Positions 34,200-44,225 of a stretch of 64,000 nt of DNA are shown one piece after another. The notes beneath the pieces are model-generated. The model was not told the origin of the DNA and did no database searches. It saw only the letters and a list, made by a program, of their open reading frames with translations. Source of the stretch: Echinarachnius parma (taxonomy: Eukaryota > Echinodermata > Echinoidea > Clypeasteroida > Echinarachniidae); assembly GCA_037951105.1 (NCBI GenBank), contig JBAMJV010007454.1, positions 1-64,000 on the forward strand, given 5' to 3'. A program made the translations under genes and the position numbers. The stretch's first letter is position 1, and every line of letters begins with the position of its first letter.

Positions 34200-34652
34200 A
34201 GCAAGTGTCTTTACCTCGGCACATTTTCTAGGTCGTACCATAGAGTCATTTAATCTAGAATTGATTAATATACATTTTCTAGTTTATACCCTACGGTGTG
34301 TAGCCTACTACAGTCAATTTAGTTCTTCCACTCACCTAGACGGGGGCTGAGGGCGATTTTGCCCCCTAATTTTCTTTTCAAAATTGCCCCCTGAAATCAG
34401 TAAGTAGCCCCTAAAATTACCATAGGGTATCATGTGAAATATTTTGTGATATCCATCAGATTGAAAAAGTAAGCCCCCTAAAATTGAAAATTAATTCCTT
34501 CATTGCCTAGAATAGACTAATGTACAAGAAAGTCTCCATCCCGCTTCATACATGTTTAACCCATACACTATGGAAACCTAGCGTTGCATACATGTAAATG
34601 TATAATTAACTCTATACAAAGAGAAATGCAATAACTCATAGGCAAGGGGTTA
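34200..34652. repeat. fragments of element F and a TTAACCC mini element
   Basis: 34337-34500 holds GCCCCCTAATTTT, GCCCCCTGAAAT, AGTAGCCCCTAAAAT and AAGCCCCCTAAAATTG, the same vocabulary as element F. At about 34557-34652 TTAACCCATACACTATGGAA and CATAGGCAAGGGGTTAA bound a diverged mini element. Confidence 0.45.
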
Positions 34653-35339
34653 ACGTAAGGAATAGGACAGTAATGCTTGCTCACATCAAATTGCGACATG
34701 TATCATGACAAAAGGTCTATTTTGCGAGACTACCGCGCCCCATCTACAATTCGTTGCGCAGCAGACTGGAATGAACTGTGCACACACAAACAAAATGCAA
34801 CAAAACAAAACCAAACAAAACAAAATGGCTGGGAGATTTAAACAAAAGCTAGAATAGGAGTGTGGGGGTGTCCATATGAGTTTTCAATTTCCAGAGTAAA
34901 TGCTTGCGCAGTCATGGCTGTTGTCATTTTCCTCTTGTTTATCGCTATTCGTTCAGCAACCTTTCACCAATTTTTCTTCCTTTCCGTTTCGGGTGGGATG
35001 ATTCCATCGTATTTGTGTTAATCCCAGGACAAATTGGGGCCTTTGAAGAATACAGTCGTTGCGACAAAGGGAATAAGATCCAAATAATTGATGCAGTTGA
35101 GTCTGGGAAAAAATGTTTCACATCACAGACACCCGACACGACACGACTGCCTGCACAAATCTGTTAAAGCTAATTAAACAACATTTTGGGGACGGGTATA
35201 GCCTCTCCGACAATACAACTCTCTCAACGTTTTGTTTCTACTGCCAACAATGTGAAAGAATATGACATAATAAATTATCTGTATTAAAGTCAAATAAAGC
35301 CAAGCTTTCGGACCTGTAGCACATCCTTTATCAGGGTAA
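34653..35339. other. no gene recognised
   Basis: An 87-codon plus frame at 34904-35167 has no recognisable domain. Confidence 0.35.
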
Positions 35340-35615
35340 AATGACAAATGACACAACTAAACATGGAACAATATAGAAAAAACGAGCACTGTGATCGTAA
35401 CATAAATCATCTGTGGTCTTGTGAAGACATGTTTAATGATCCAATTTATCAAAGTAAAAATCTGGATTTAAAGCCTCTATTAAATTGATCAAATGACACA
35501 ACTAAATAGACGGGGAAAAAGTTGCAACATGATCTGTGTACTTGAAGACATGATTGATGATCAGATATCAAAGTTAAAGTATGGATTTATGTCCTAAACA
35601 TTAAATTGATCAGCT
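35340..35615. repeat. two units of about 130 bp
   Basis: ATGACACAACTAAA, ATCTGTG..CTTG.GAAGACATG, TAATGATC and TATCAAAGT.AAA.T.TGGATTTA recur with a 120-140 bp offset. Confidence 0.55.
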
Positions 35616-35764
35616 CTCCGATTGTTATACCAAACGCTCACACGGTAATGACTATGTGGGACAATGCTTTAAATCACCCCGTGTTACTGCATCAGAATGG
35701 TCCTCATGTTATACACATTTTACAATGTAGATGATTTGAATATGTTTTTCAGGGTAATTTTGTG

Positions 35765-36031
35765 TAGGGCTCGACACTAGCACTTGCCCGCTTGCCCGGG
35801 GCAAGTAAAAATTGGTGTCGGGCAAGTAACATTTCATAAATTGTCTGGTTCGCTTGCCTGATTGGGCAACTAAATAATTGTTCAACTATGAGAGAACAAC
35901 GTTTATTTCTTACATCTAAATCTCATCAAGAAGAAAGAAGGCAAGTACATTTCATATTGGGGCAAGTAAACCTTCAAAATTTATGATTTTACTTGCCCGA
36001 AAGGGCCAGTAGAGAAAAGGGTTAGTGTGGA
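35765..36031. mobile_element. GCAAGTAA-rich element K
   Basis: TAGGGCTCGACACTAGCACT at the left and AAGGGTTAGTGTGGA at the right give weak inverted ends. The inside repeats CTTGCCCG and GGGCAAGTAA. A diverged relative with GGCCAGTGAAATG and GCCCGATCGGGCCACC wording lies at 36960-37285. No duplication was found, so class is unassigned. Confidence 0.4.
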
Positions 36032-36204
36032 TGCTTGATGTATGGATCGTCCCATCTCATTTCAATTAGCAATAGCACACATATTGTGGCTATGGTATTT
36101 CCAGCAATATACCAACATTTCTTTATCTTCATCTACCCATGTTTATACACAAACCAACCAACCGACCAGGTTTAATGGATCGTCCCAGTCTCATTTGGTA
36201 ATGA

Positions 36205-36420
36205 TAATTTATTTTTTTATATAGCGCATTTCCAATTTAAAAACTGATCAATGCGCTTTACAACCTCTCCAATAACCTATGTACAGCAAAAATAAATAAG
36301 TCTTCAAATTTCTTTAAAAGATATCTAATGTTGGGGACAATCTTAAATCAGCAGGCAAGCTGTTCCAAAATGTAGGGCCAGCAAAATAACAAAAAACTAT
36401 GCTCTCCACCCTCTCCACCC
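36205..36420 (-). pseudogene. LINE reverse-transcriptase C-terminal remnant plus 3' tail
   Basis: On the minus strand, from about 36420 to 36290, one frame reads ESIVFCYFAGPTFWNSLPAD, then LRLSPTLDIF, a stop, then RNLKTYLFLL. The pattern aGPxxWNSLPxxLRxxxtLxxFkxxLKTYLF is the well-known C-terminus of ORF2 in CR1/L2-type and related LINEs, where it follows the polymerase domain. One in-frame TAA interrupts it, and catalytic domains, endonuclease and the rest of ORF2 are absent. Downstream on the same strand is AAAGCGCATTGATCA..GCGCTATATAAAAAAATAAA, the 3' untranslated tail, which resembles the tails at 25330 and 49752. This is a 5'-truncated dead copy. Confidence 0.75.
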
Positions 36421-36613
36421 TATAAAATTGGTAGTAAAAGATGTATATCATGGCTACAGTATTTCGAGCGTTAACCAAGATTCTTCACACCCAACCCTCC
36501 GGGTGATGAATCGTTTCACAAACCAATCAACTATGGCCCATCCATCGATGCCATCTCACCTTAAAAACTGCACAAATATCTTTTACCGTCCATTGTACAA
36601 CCAGAATTTAAAG

Positions 36614-36778
36614 ATGGCCAAGCGTGGGGATGCTACGTGCACATCGGGGATCGCCATTTTGAACTCGGCTAGTTTGTGCGCACTGCATAACACTGAGCTA
36701 GTGTGCATTACGTACCGTGCGCAGGGCGTTCGCAAGGTAGCACCGCGCTTCTGATTTACCAACCCGAAGCGCCTTTAA
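36614..36778. repeat. family G repeat, copy 2
   Basis: AAGCGTGGGGATGCTACGTG, GATCGCCATTTTGAACTCGG, GTGCGCACTGCATAACACTG and GCGCCTTTAA. The TTAAAGG terminus seen in copy 3 is missing on the left. Confidence 0.65.
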
Positions 36779-37405
36779 ACTAATTATCTTCTAGGATATG
36801 TAATAATGTAATTTGCCCTTGAATTGATACATGGTCTTTCATGTTGATGTCCCAATGGGTAAAAATATATTTATTTCTTTTTTACACCGAACAACCCACT
36901 TTGAGTGATCCATCTTCCTATCCCAAGAGTAATGAGCCATGGATCTAGTCATGTTTAACCCTTTACACAAGGCTCCACACTCACTTTTTTTGGCGGTGGC
37001 CCTGTCTGGCCAGTGAAATGATTTCTTCCGTATTTCTGGTGGCCCGAATGAAATATTCACTGGACCAAAAATTATATTTCATATGTAAACTTTTTACTAT
37101 TCAAAATATCACTCTTCCTGATCAAGTCTGTGATTGAAATTGAAACATGAAATGGAAGAAAACAAAAATTGTCTAATTTTGTCCATGTCAGGTTAAAAAT
37201 CTGCTTGCCCGATCGGGCCACCAAAATATGTCTTTAATACATTTTTGCTGGCCCAAGGTGCAATTTCACTGGCCCCGGGCCAGTGCGACGTGCCATGGTT
37301 AACTCGCGTCGCAAAAATCGTAGAAATGGAACTGCTGGTATGTTCCTCAATTAACACAATAGGCAATTGTTCAATGACTTGTAGACGCTCGACTACTAAA
37401 GCCCC
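36779..37405. other. no gene; diverged element K relative
   Basis: GGTGGCCC and GGCCAGTGAAAT-type phrases at 36960-37285 echo element K. No reading frame of interest. Confidence 0.35.
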
Positions 37406-37747
37406 TGTCACATATCACCGGATAGCGTTAACGGACACCAGACGGAGAGCAAAGATATCAATCCGTTCGTCTCTGTTTGTATGCGTTTATTGTCAGTTTT
37501 TTTTATCTGGCGAATCAGTTCCTTGTCAGGCAATGTACGTTGTTCTATCTGGCGTAATGTTTTGTTCATGAAGCTATTAGATTTCGCAAATTTTCTATCG
37601 GTCGCGCACATGGGCGTCGATACTTACGTAATACCTATTCATCAGGGGGGATGAATGAATAGATCATCCCCCCCTGATGAATGGGTATCAATTACAGATC
37701 GACGCCCATGGTCGCGCATTTGTTACGCTATCTGGCGATATGTGACA
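37406..37747. mobile_element. TGTCACATATCGCC MITE split by a nested micro-element
   Basis: TGTCACATATCACCGGATAG, CGTTAAC at the left is mirrored by GTTACGCTATCTGGCGATAT, GTGACA at the right. TATCTGGCG occurs again inside. Removing the nested insertion and one duplicated 8-mer leaves about 232 bp. Confidence 0.65.
37609..37710. mobile_element. 102 bp palindromic micro-MITE with perfect 8 bp duplication, copy 1
   Basis: Starts CATGGGCGTCGAT and ends ATCGACGCCCATG, with CTATTCATCAGGGGGGATGA mirrored by TCATCCCCCCCTGATGAATG, so nearly the whole element is one hairpin. The flanking 8-mers are identical: GTCGCGCA at 37601-37608 and 37711-37718. This is the mark of hAT-type insertion. Confidence 0.85.
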
Positions 37748-39262
37748 ACCCCATCACCAAGCTTCCGGTCATTGAAGACGAATAATGGGGAATTAAAAAG
37801 CTTTTCAGAAAGAAACTGGGTTAGGTGTTCAAAATCATGAAACTGAATTTGGCACTCAGAGGGTTAATAATCAATATTAAAGTCAATAACCTCTTTGAAT
37901 ATTTCATTACCATTGAATTATTAATACATGTATGGCATACCAGGTTCCCAGGCATAGGCAATCGTGTTAACCCGTTCAAGACTGGTCTCGAAAATGCTCT
38001 GGCTGTATTAGTCGTATAAAGGAGAATGCCCGATATACCAACATCTATTAGTCTTGTATAGTGCTGTTGATCAGTCCCAATTATCATGTTCATTCAAGTG
38101 ACAAAAATACAGCGCATTTATGACAATAAATCATCTTCTAAAATACAGCAAATTCGTAAATGAATTATAGTTTTAGCATTTCTGACATGATTTTAATGGA
38201 ATTATGGTAACAAATTTACCTCGATTACGAAATTTCTGACAAGAATAGGACATTATTGATCTCGGTGACCGATCTTCAACACACACATCACCAAATATGA
38301 TTGTCATCGCGCCACTATTTTTGGCTATTTTCTGCAGACGAGCGATTATCATTGTGTACATGCAATAAATCGATGACTCCCGATACAATTTCATTTTCCA
38401 TTTGTATTACGTAGTTCAGGCGCAGCAGCGAAAAACCGCATACACGTGTTGTCAGATTAGGGCAGTATACTACATGTACATGTAAAAAAAGCATGTCTTG
38501 GTTTAGTTCAGATATGCAGTTGTATGTCGGATCACAATAGATTCGTGTAGAGTCAATACAGGGCCAGACATGCTCTCATCTTTGGGCAACAAGATAAAGA
38601 GTACTGAACAGAAATAAAAAGGATAATAATTTTCATGACCTTGAACTTCTGATATAGTTGCATTAATTTCTGAAATGGTCAAATGATTAATGGTCAGATA
38701 AATGGCGAGGATAGTAACACATGGTGCCATTGAAGACCACTGTTATACTGAATTTAGTTTAGTTTTACGAGCTTTGTTTGGTCAATTTTCGTTATTGTTT
38801 AGTTTTATGTGACCAGTCTTGTTTTGTCGCTCATTTGTTGTTGATTATATTTATGATCTTTGTTTGGTTTTCATGTTTATTTTTATTGGAGTGGTCTTGT
38901 TCTTGATCATTTTTTAAAAGCTTGATTGAGATTTTTCCCGTTTTGTTATTGTTATTATTAAAATAACTATATACTTATGGGCTTTGTTTAGGTTGTATTG
39001 GTAATTGATGGCTTTTAGTAAACGGTTTGGTAGATGACCACTGCACTAGTACAAGGGGTCAGCAGGATGTCAATAGTGTCCAGTTGCAGCTTTCGCCCTT
39101 GGGGCATACCCTTGACCATTGAGTCAGTTTTTAAAAATCTCACTGACCGATTCTCATCAAGCGACTGACACCTGACCGAGATAGCTGTGGCAGTGTTGAC
39201 CATAAATCCTGCTCAACTTATTAATTGCACCCCTTCTTGTTTTCCGCGAGGAGGACGAATCA
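37748..39262. other. no gene; family C fragment and a T-rich diverged repeat
   Basis: GTGTTAACCCGTTCAAGACT (37966) starts a family C copy that fades by about 38060. 38745-39000 is T-rich with TTTAGTTTTATGTGACCAGT-like phrases repeated loosely. Nothing coding recognised. Confidence 0.4.
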
Positions 39263-39628
39263 TTAAACCGTTCCCTTCTAGATTTTGCAATCCCCATAGC
39301 AGCGAAACAAATATACGGGGGCGGCGGGCGAATTCGCCCCCGAAACTAATGCCCAAAAGTAGCCCCCGAAAAAAAAAATATATAAAAATTTGTTTTGGAT
39401 TTTTGGGATTTTTTTTTTTGATTTTCTGTTTGGATCGTGATCAAATGCTTATAAGATGATCACTTTACAGCATTAGAGCTTAATAGTAGCCCCTGAAATT
39501 TGAAAAAGAGCCCGGAAATTCGTAGCCCCCGAAAGTTGGAAAAGTAGCCCCCAAAATGAAAATATTAATTTTTTCGCTGCCCCATAGGGTTAATACATTG
39601 CTCACCAGGTGTCTGTAGGCAATGGGTA
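39263..39628. repeat. family B mini-MITE split by a nested element
   Basis: The left half (39263-39299) is TTAAACCGTTCCCTTCTAGA, TTTTGCAATCCCCATAG; the right half (39581-39628) resumes CCCCATAGGGTTAATACATT, GCTCACCAGGTGTCTGTAGG. CCCCATAG is present on both sides of the insertion. Confidence 0.85.
39300..39580 (+). mobile_element. 281 bp hAT-like element F, intact ends, perfect 8 bp duplication
   Basis: CAGCGAAACAAATA at the left and ATTAATTTTTTCGCTG at the right give CAGCGAAA inverted ends. Flanks are CCCCATAG (39292-39299) and CCCCATAG (39581-39588). CAG-type ends plus an 8 bp duplication identify a non-autonomous hAT element. The interior is rich in GCCCCCGAAA blocks and has no coding capacity. 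Confidence 0.85.
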
Positions 39629-39937
39629 CATTTGGAATTACTCATAAAAAACATATTTAGGCAGTGTAAAATAACAAAATAAAATCACATAAAAAGAGTT
39701 TCAATATCTAACGTAATCATCTCCGAGTGATTCTGTTCAAGAACAGTACCATAACATAATTGGCAGACAGATGGGGGGGGGGGGGGGGTCCTGGTGGCTG
39801 CAGCCCCCAAATAAAACTCAATCATGCTATATTAGAGCTCAAATTGATTGATATCCATTTTCAAGAGGTATCAAACTCTCAGTTGACATACGATGTAAAT
39901 CTCTAAAAGCTTGTTTTCAAAATTCACATTTATATAA
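39629..39937. other. no gene; G-run at 39774-39788
   Basis: Nothing beyond the homopolymer run was recognised. Confidence 0.4.
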
Positions 39938-40253
39938 CAGATAACGGAAGAATGAAGTGGGTTCTGATTTGATTTATCAAATGTCTCCCTAATTATGGAG
40001 ATACAATGTATTTATAATCCAATCCAAAAGCATAATTTAATCGCAGTCAAAAACAATTTTCAATTTTTTTTTTTTTTTTTTGTGTTCACTAGTGGGCTTT
40101 ATTTATCAAATAAAACTACATGTGTCACACATCATTCAGAAGAATCTTACAATCATATTGCTATCTACATTTCAAGTCACTTACAGAAGATTTTTTTAAA
40201 CATCACTTTCTAATACGGAAAAACAACTTTGTGAAGATAGTGGATCACTTTAA
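39938..40253. repeat. dispersed repeat J, copy 2
   Basis: AACAGATAACGGAAGAATGA, GTCTCCCTAATTATGGAG and TTCAGAAGAATCTTACAATC, then GTGAAGATAGTGGATCACTT: the counterpart of 3735-4018. It runs directly into the family A MITE that follows. Confidence 0.5.
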
Positions 40254-40448
40254 AGGGACTTTACATTGTCCACGGGACCGTCAAAACCGTGTACATGTAC
40301 AAAGTCAGTGCAATGAGTTAGTGAGTATCAATTTGCATTTATGCTCATTACTGGACATATCTGGACATATCAGATAACAACAATATACATTGTATCTACC
40401 ACCCATGACTTTTCTGCACATGTCAACAAAGTTACTAGATCCCTTTAA
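40250..40448 (+). mobile_element. family A MITE, internally deleted (199 bp)
   Basis: TTAAAGGGACTTTACATTGT at the left, TTACTAGATCCCTTTAA at the right. It keeps TGTACAAAGTCAGTGCAATG and GGACATATCAGATAACAACA but lacks about 140 bp present in the copy at 8489. TTAA at both edges. Confidence 0.7.
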
Positions 40449-41284
40449 CTCTTTCTAAAATCATATGCCATGTTTCAAACAGACAGGGACAAGACACACA
40501 TGAATTAAGTCTCCAGTGATGAAATGCTTCCTGACTGCGAGGTTTCCAGATGATTAAAACACGACGCGGTGAATGATTCCAATTTCCGCACTAACGATCG
40601 GCGCGGTCAAGGTGTGAGGACGATTAAGTTCAACGGGGTGAGCACGAAAACAGATATATTATTAAACCCTCCGTCGACTCAAGTCATAGGATCAGATCTA
40701 TTGATTCGTTCCTCAAACCTCTGAATGTCATAATACCCATAGGATAACATATTTTGATTTGTCCCTTAATGTACATAACAGATGTTTGAATGAATTGCAC
40801 AGACGCTCAGCTCAGACTTCTGAGCTAGCTAAACTTACTTTCCATTCATTGTAATCATAAATTGATGTTGTCTATTACTTGTCTAAACAACTGGATAAAG
40901 TGGATTCTAAAAATGTAATTTGGCGCTCAGAGAGTTAAAGCTCTGGTAAACGGTGATATAGTGATAGCTAGGATCTGGCAAAGCCTGGCATATGAGACTA
41001 GTCAGGGCAGGGGAGGGGGTTGGCTAGGAGATCATCCCCCCCCCCCCCACTCCTCAAGATTCATGAAAACACTGATAATTATTCAAGCAAAAATCACTTC
41101 ATGGAAAGATATTTAAATCAACTAAATTAACCCTGATTAACCATTTCTGATGGTGAAATTGAAGATTTTGTTCAGGCATACGACCTGGCCCCCATCCCCC
41201 TTGAGAAGAAAAAAAAATGCCTGGATGCCCCGAATCTAGCTGTTGAGGGGTAGGGAATGGAAAAAAAGAGTTTTGACATACAAG
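40449..41284. other. no gene; poly-C run at 41036-41049
   Basis: No repeat or coding frame recognised. Confidence 0.4.
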
Positions 41285-41520
41285 TGTAAATTCTTGTAAT
41301 TGGCTTAATTTGTTTCAGGCCTATCATTCACTGGCAATACTTGTGAGGTTACCACTAAAGTTGGCAGAAGTTTTTGAGATAAATCACAGCAGATAAATGC
41401 TCATAACTCGCTTAAGTTGTTGCAGATTTATCACTCGCTAGCAAAACTTGGTGATTACAACTGGGGACGGCAGAAGGTTATGAGATAAAATATTTGTAAT
41501 TAGTTTAATTTCTGTTTATA
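41285..41520. repeat. two to three units of about 115 bp
   Basis: TAATTGGCTTAATTTGTTTC, ATCATTCACTGGCAATACTT and GTTGGCAGAAGTTTTTGAGATAAA recur as TAACTCGCTTAAGTTGTTGC, ATCACTCGCTAGCAAAACTT and GACGGCAGAAGGTTATGAGATAAA. Confidence 0.6.
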
Positions 41521-41807
41521 AGACCATCATGCTTTGGATTTCCTGATTACATTTCACAGGAGTCAAAATGTATTTGGTTATCGGCCGAGCAATCTTCCTT
41601 AACATGTTGCTTTACCTTCTGAACTCGAAGCACTATGTTGCTTTAGATTTACTTATTAAATATTAACAGATAAAACATTAAAAGATAACAACTAGAAACA
41701 TTTGGTAATAAATCACAGTGGCCCAAATCAACCGTGCTTCTCTTCACACACTGTTTAACCCCTGAACTTGTGCACTTGAAGCTTGGCCAACCCCTAAAGA
41801 AATCTAA

Positions 41808-41949
41808 GAGCTAGCGACAAGCTTAATAGGCAATCTCTGCTAAAATTAAGCTTGCGGACTATTCTCACACGCTAACGGGCACGCTGAAAAACTGTTGCAT
41901 GCTCACAATTTTAGCATAGATCGCCTATCAAGCTTGCCGCTAGCTAGCT
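41808..41949. mobile_element. 142 bp foldback element
   Basis: GAGCTAGCGACAAGCTTAAT, AGGCAATCTCTGCTAAAATT at the left is mirrored by AATTTTAGCATAGATCGCCT, ATCAAGCTTGCCGCTAGCTAGC at the right. The loop includes GCTAACGGGCACGCTG. No target duplication was found. Confidence 0.55.
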
Positions 41950-42273
41950 GCAAACTAGCCGCCATCTAGCCGCTAGCTTGCGACACACAAATATTTCTGG
42001 GAAATGCTTTCGGTGATGCATCCAATGCTATTGGAGCATGACAAGGTCACATGACCATCATGGGTCCCCGGGGGTGCAATGGGGCGGGGTTCTCAAGATA
42101 CTTCTTTATCTCTTTGTTTCACATCTCATGCTAGGATTGAAAGCTAGGCTCTATACGACTTTCATTTCATCGGCAAACTGATGCGGAAAACAAAATTAAG
42201 ATGCCGATCGACCTTCCACTGCATGAATGGCCATCCGTACACTTGATCTTCAAATACAACAAGATGCTTTGCA

Positions 42274-43483
42274 TTAACCCTATTAAGGCCGGGGGGGGGC
42301 CATAATGGCCCCCCCCTCCGGAATTTTTTTTATTGCTCCAAAACGCTGCAAGATGACGCGCCGCTGCTTGGTGACTTTTTTCTTTCGGGTCTTGCGCACG
42401 TTTTAAAACAAAAATTTCGAAAATCGGACCCTCCGTTACAAAGTCACGTGACCTTTTGTCTATGCATGTCAGCCCGAAAATCGCTAAATTTCGTGATTTG
42501 TGTACAAAACATATGGAAATATCAATTTTCATAAAATGAGGTGTATTATTAGATATTTGGTGTTGTTTACATTTTATATGTTGGTTTTGGGGTTCAAAAC
42601 AGTTAAATTATAGTTAGAAATAAAATAAACAACAAAAACAATAAAATACATAAGTTAAAAAAACAAAGAAATACATAAGAAATTAATAAAACAATAGAAA
42701 ACAAAAGGAAGAACCGGGCTCTTCCAATTTTTGTTGTTGTAGTATCATTCCAAATGCTCTAAAGAATATATGTGACCTTACACCACAAAACGACCGTTAT
42801 GTCGCCGATATAGATTCTCTGTTATTAGCTGAAATAGTCAAATTTGGTTAAAAATATGAAATTCAGGATTTTAGTATTTCCTGAATGACAGGATTCTAAT
42901 TTACTCTTTATGAAATTTTGATCATCAGAAATCATGTTTAAGTACGTTTTTTCATCAAATAAAAATGATCAGATTACAGCACTTGAATGGACGCCAGTCT
43001 TTGAAGTGGCCCGTTTCTCCCTTGTTTTAAAATTGCTTCAGCCATTTTCCACATCTTTGGCGCTCATTTTCAGAGGGTTTGCCTTGTCTGAATATGACAA
43101 ATTATATACCATTTTAAAGGTAATGAATTCTACTGTAATGTCATGTGAAAATCAGCACAATCATTTCCCCCGACTTATTGGTCGTTTTGTGGTGTGAGGT
43201 CACATATGTAGTGAAAACCAAAGTTTAATTATGAAGAATATATGATTTATGGGTAAAAATATGAATTTCATGACTTATTTGCATAAATTACCATAAATAT
43301 GCAAATTAATGAATTTTTCAAAATTTAAAAAAATTACCATTGTATTCTATACACTTCACTTATCACGCGTGCAAATTTTTACGGCGATCGGCCGCTCCGC
43401 GGCCGAGATCTTAGGGGGGGGGGCCATAATGGCCCCCCCCGGCCTGCTGAAGACCTCAAATAGCCCGGCCTTAATAGGGTTAA
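42274..43483. mobile_element. 1.2 kb TTAA-bounded element with CCCTATTAAGGCC ends
   Basis: TTAACCCTATTAAGGCCGGG at the left is mirrored by CCGGCCTTAATAGGGTTAA at the right. Just inside each end sits a G-run/C-run palindrome with the same centre (GGGGGGCCATAATGGCCCCCC, near 42291-42317 and 43414-43440). TTAA edges with CCC termini fit piggyBac-type transposition; no transposase frame is present. Another element is nested inside (42768-43207). Confidence 0.75.
42768..43207. mobile_element. 440 bp MITE nested in the 42274 element
   Basis: ATATGTGACCTTACACCACA, AAACGACC at the left is mirrored by GGTCGTTTTGTGGTGTGAGG, TCACATAT at the right, a nearly perfect 28 bp inverted repeat. An 87-codon frame (42934-43197) lies inside but has no recognised domain. 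Confidence 0.75.
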
Positions 43484-43699
43484 GGAACTTCCAACAAGAT
43501 ATCCAAACCCGATTCCATTTCTAGACTATGTTCACCTAATTCGTTGCAACAGATAAATAAAATGAAACCAGATGAATTATACGAGGGGGGTCTTGCGTCA
43601 ACGTCAACAGACATATACGAGGGGAATTTCCCCAAAGTGAGTGTAGAAGTAAAGATTTTTTTCTGCGAACGGCCGGCCGGGGAGCACATGTTTTAATGA

Positions 43700-43886
43700 T
43701 GTGACGGCGACCCATAGCCGCTTTGATGTAATTAAGCGTGCCATAGGCACGCGACGTTGATTTTTTAACATGGTTTCATTGAAAGCAACTTCTCGGCAGT
43801 TTTGTGTATTCTTTTTGTGTATCTTTTGAGAGGAACTCGGGAGAGTTTGGTGGTTATGAAGTTCCAATCATCATCAACTCATAACA
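43700..43886 (+). repeat. 5' LTR
   Basis: 187 bp, TGTGACGGCGACCCATAGCC to CATCATCAACTCATAACA. No obvious TATA box. Short for an LTR. Open frames crossing it have no gag or pol similarity. Confidence 0.9.
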
Positions 43887-43906
43887 TGGGGGCTTGTAGC
43901 CGGGAG
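43887..43906 (+). promoter_or_regulatory. primer binding site, proline-tRNA-like
   Basis: TGGGGGCTTGTAGCCGGGAG begins at the first base after the LTR. Its first eight bases equal the proline-tRNA primer site known from murine leukaemia virus, and the rest aligns with one substitution and a 2 bp insertion before CCGGGA. The tRNA identity is an inference; position and TGG start support primer-site function. Confidence 0.6.
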
Positions 43907-44225
43907 AATTTGCAGTTTTCTGTAAGTTTCGAGGTAGTATTGCCGGTTCTTTATGGTGTGTGCTGAAATTTATTTTGCCTGTTAATATCCCGCCGTACTC
44001 GTTCGGCGTTATCGTTTGCGCGCGATCTCCGCGCCGATGTTTCTGGGTCGCTGCGACGGTAGATTTGCCCGTGCAGTGTGTGTATAGTACGTGCTTAGTG
44101 AGTTTGTGTATACTTGGTTTAATTGTATACGGGTTGCACTGTGGGGGATAAAGTGCCAGGGATTCTAGTTTTGAATTAGGAGCATTTTGTTTGACAGTGT
44201 GAGTGCGAGCCACTGAGTTGTTACT

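Noticed and set aside
43604-43867. Identical frame in both LTRs (43604-43867 and 47589-47789, minus)
   Set aside because: It repeats only because the LTRs repeat; no known LTR-encoded protein resembles it.
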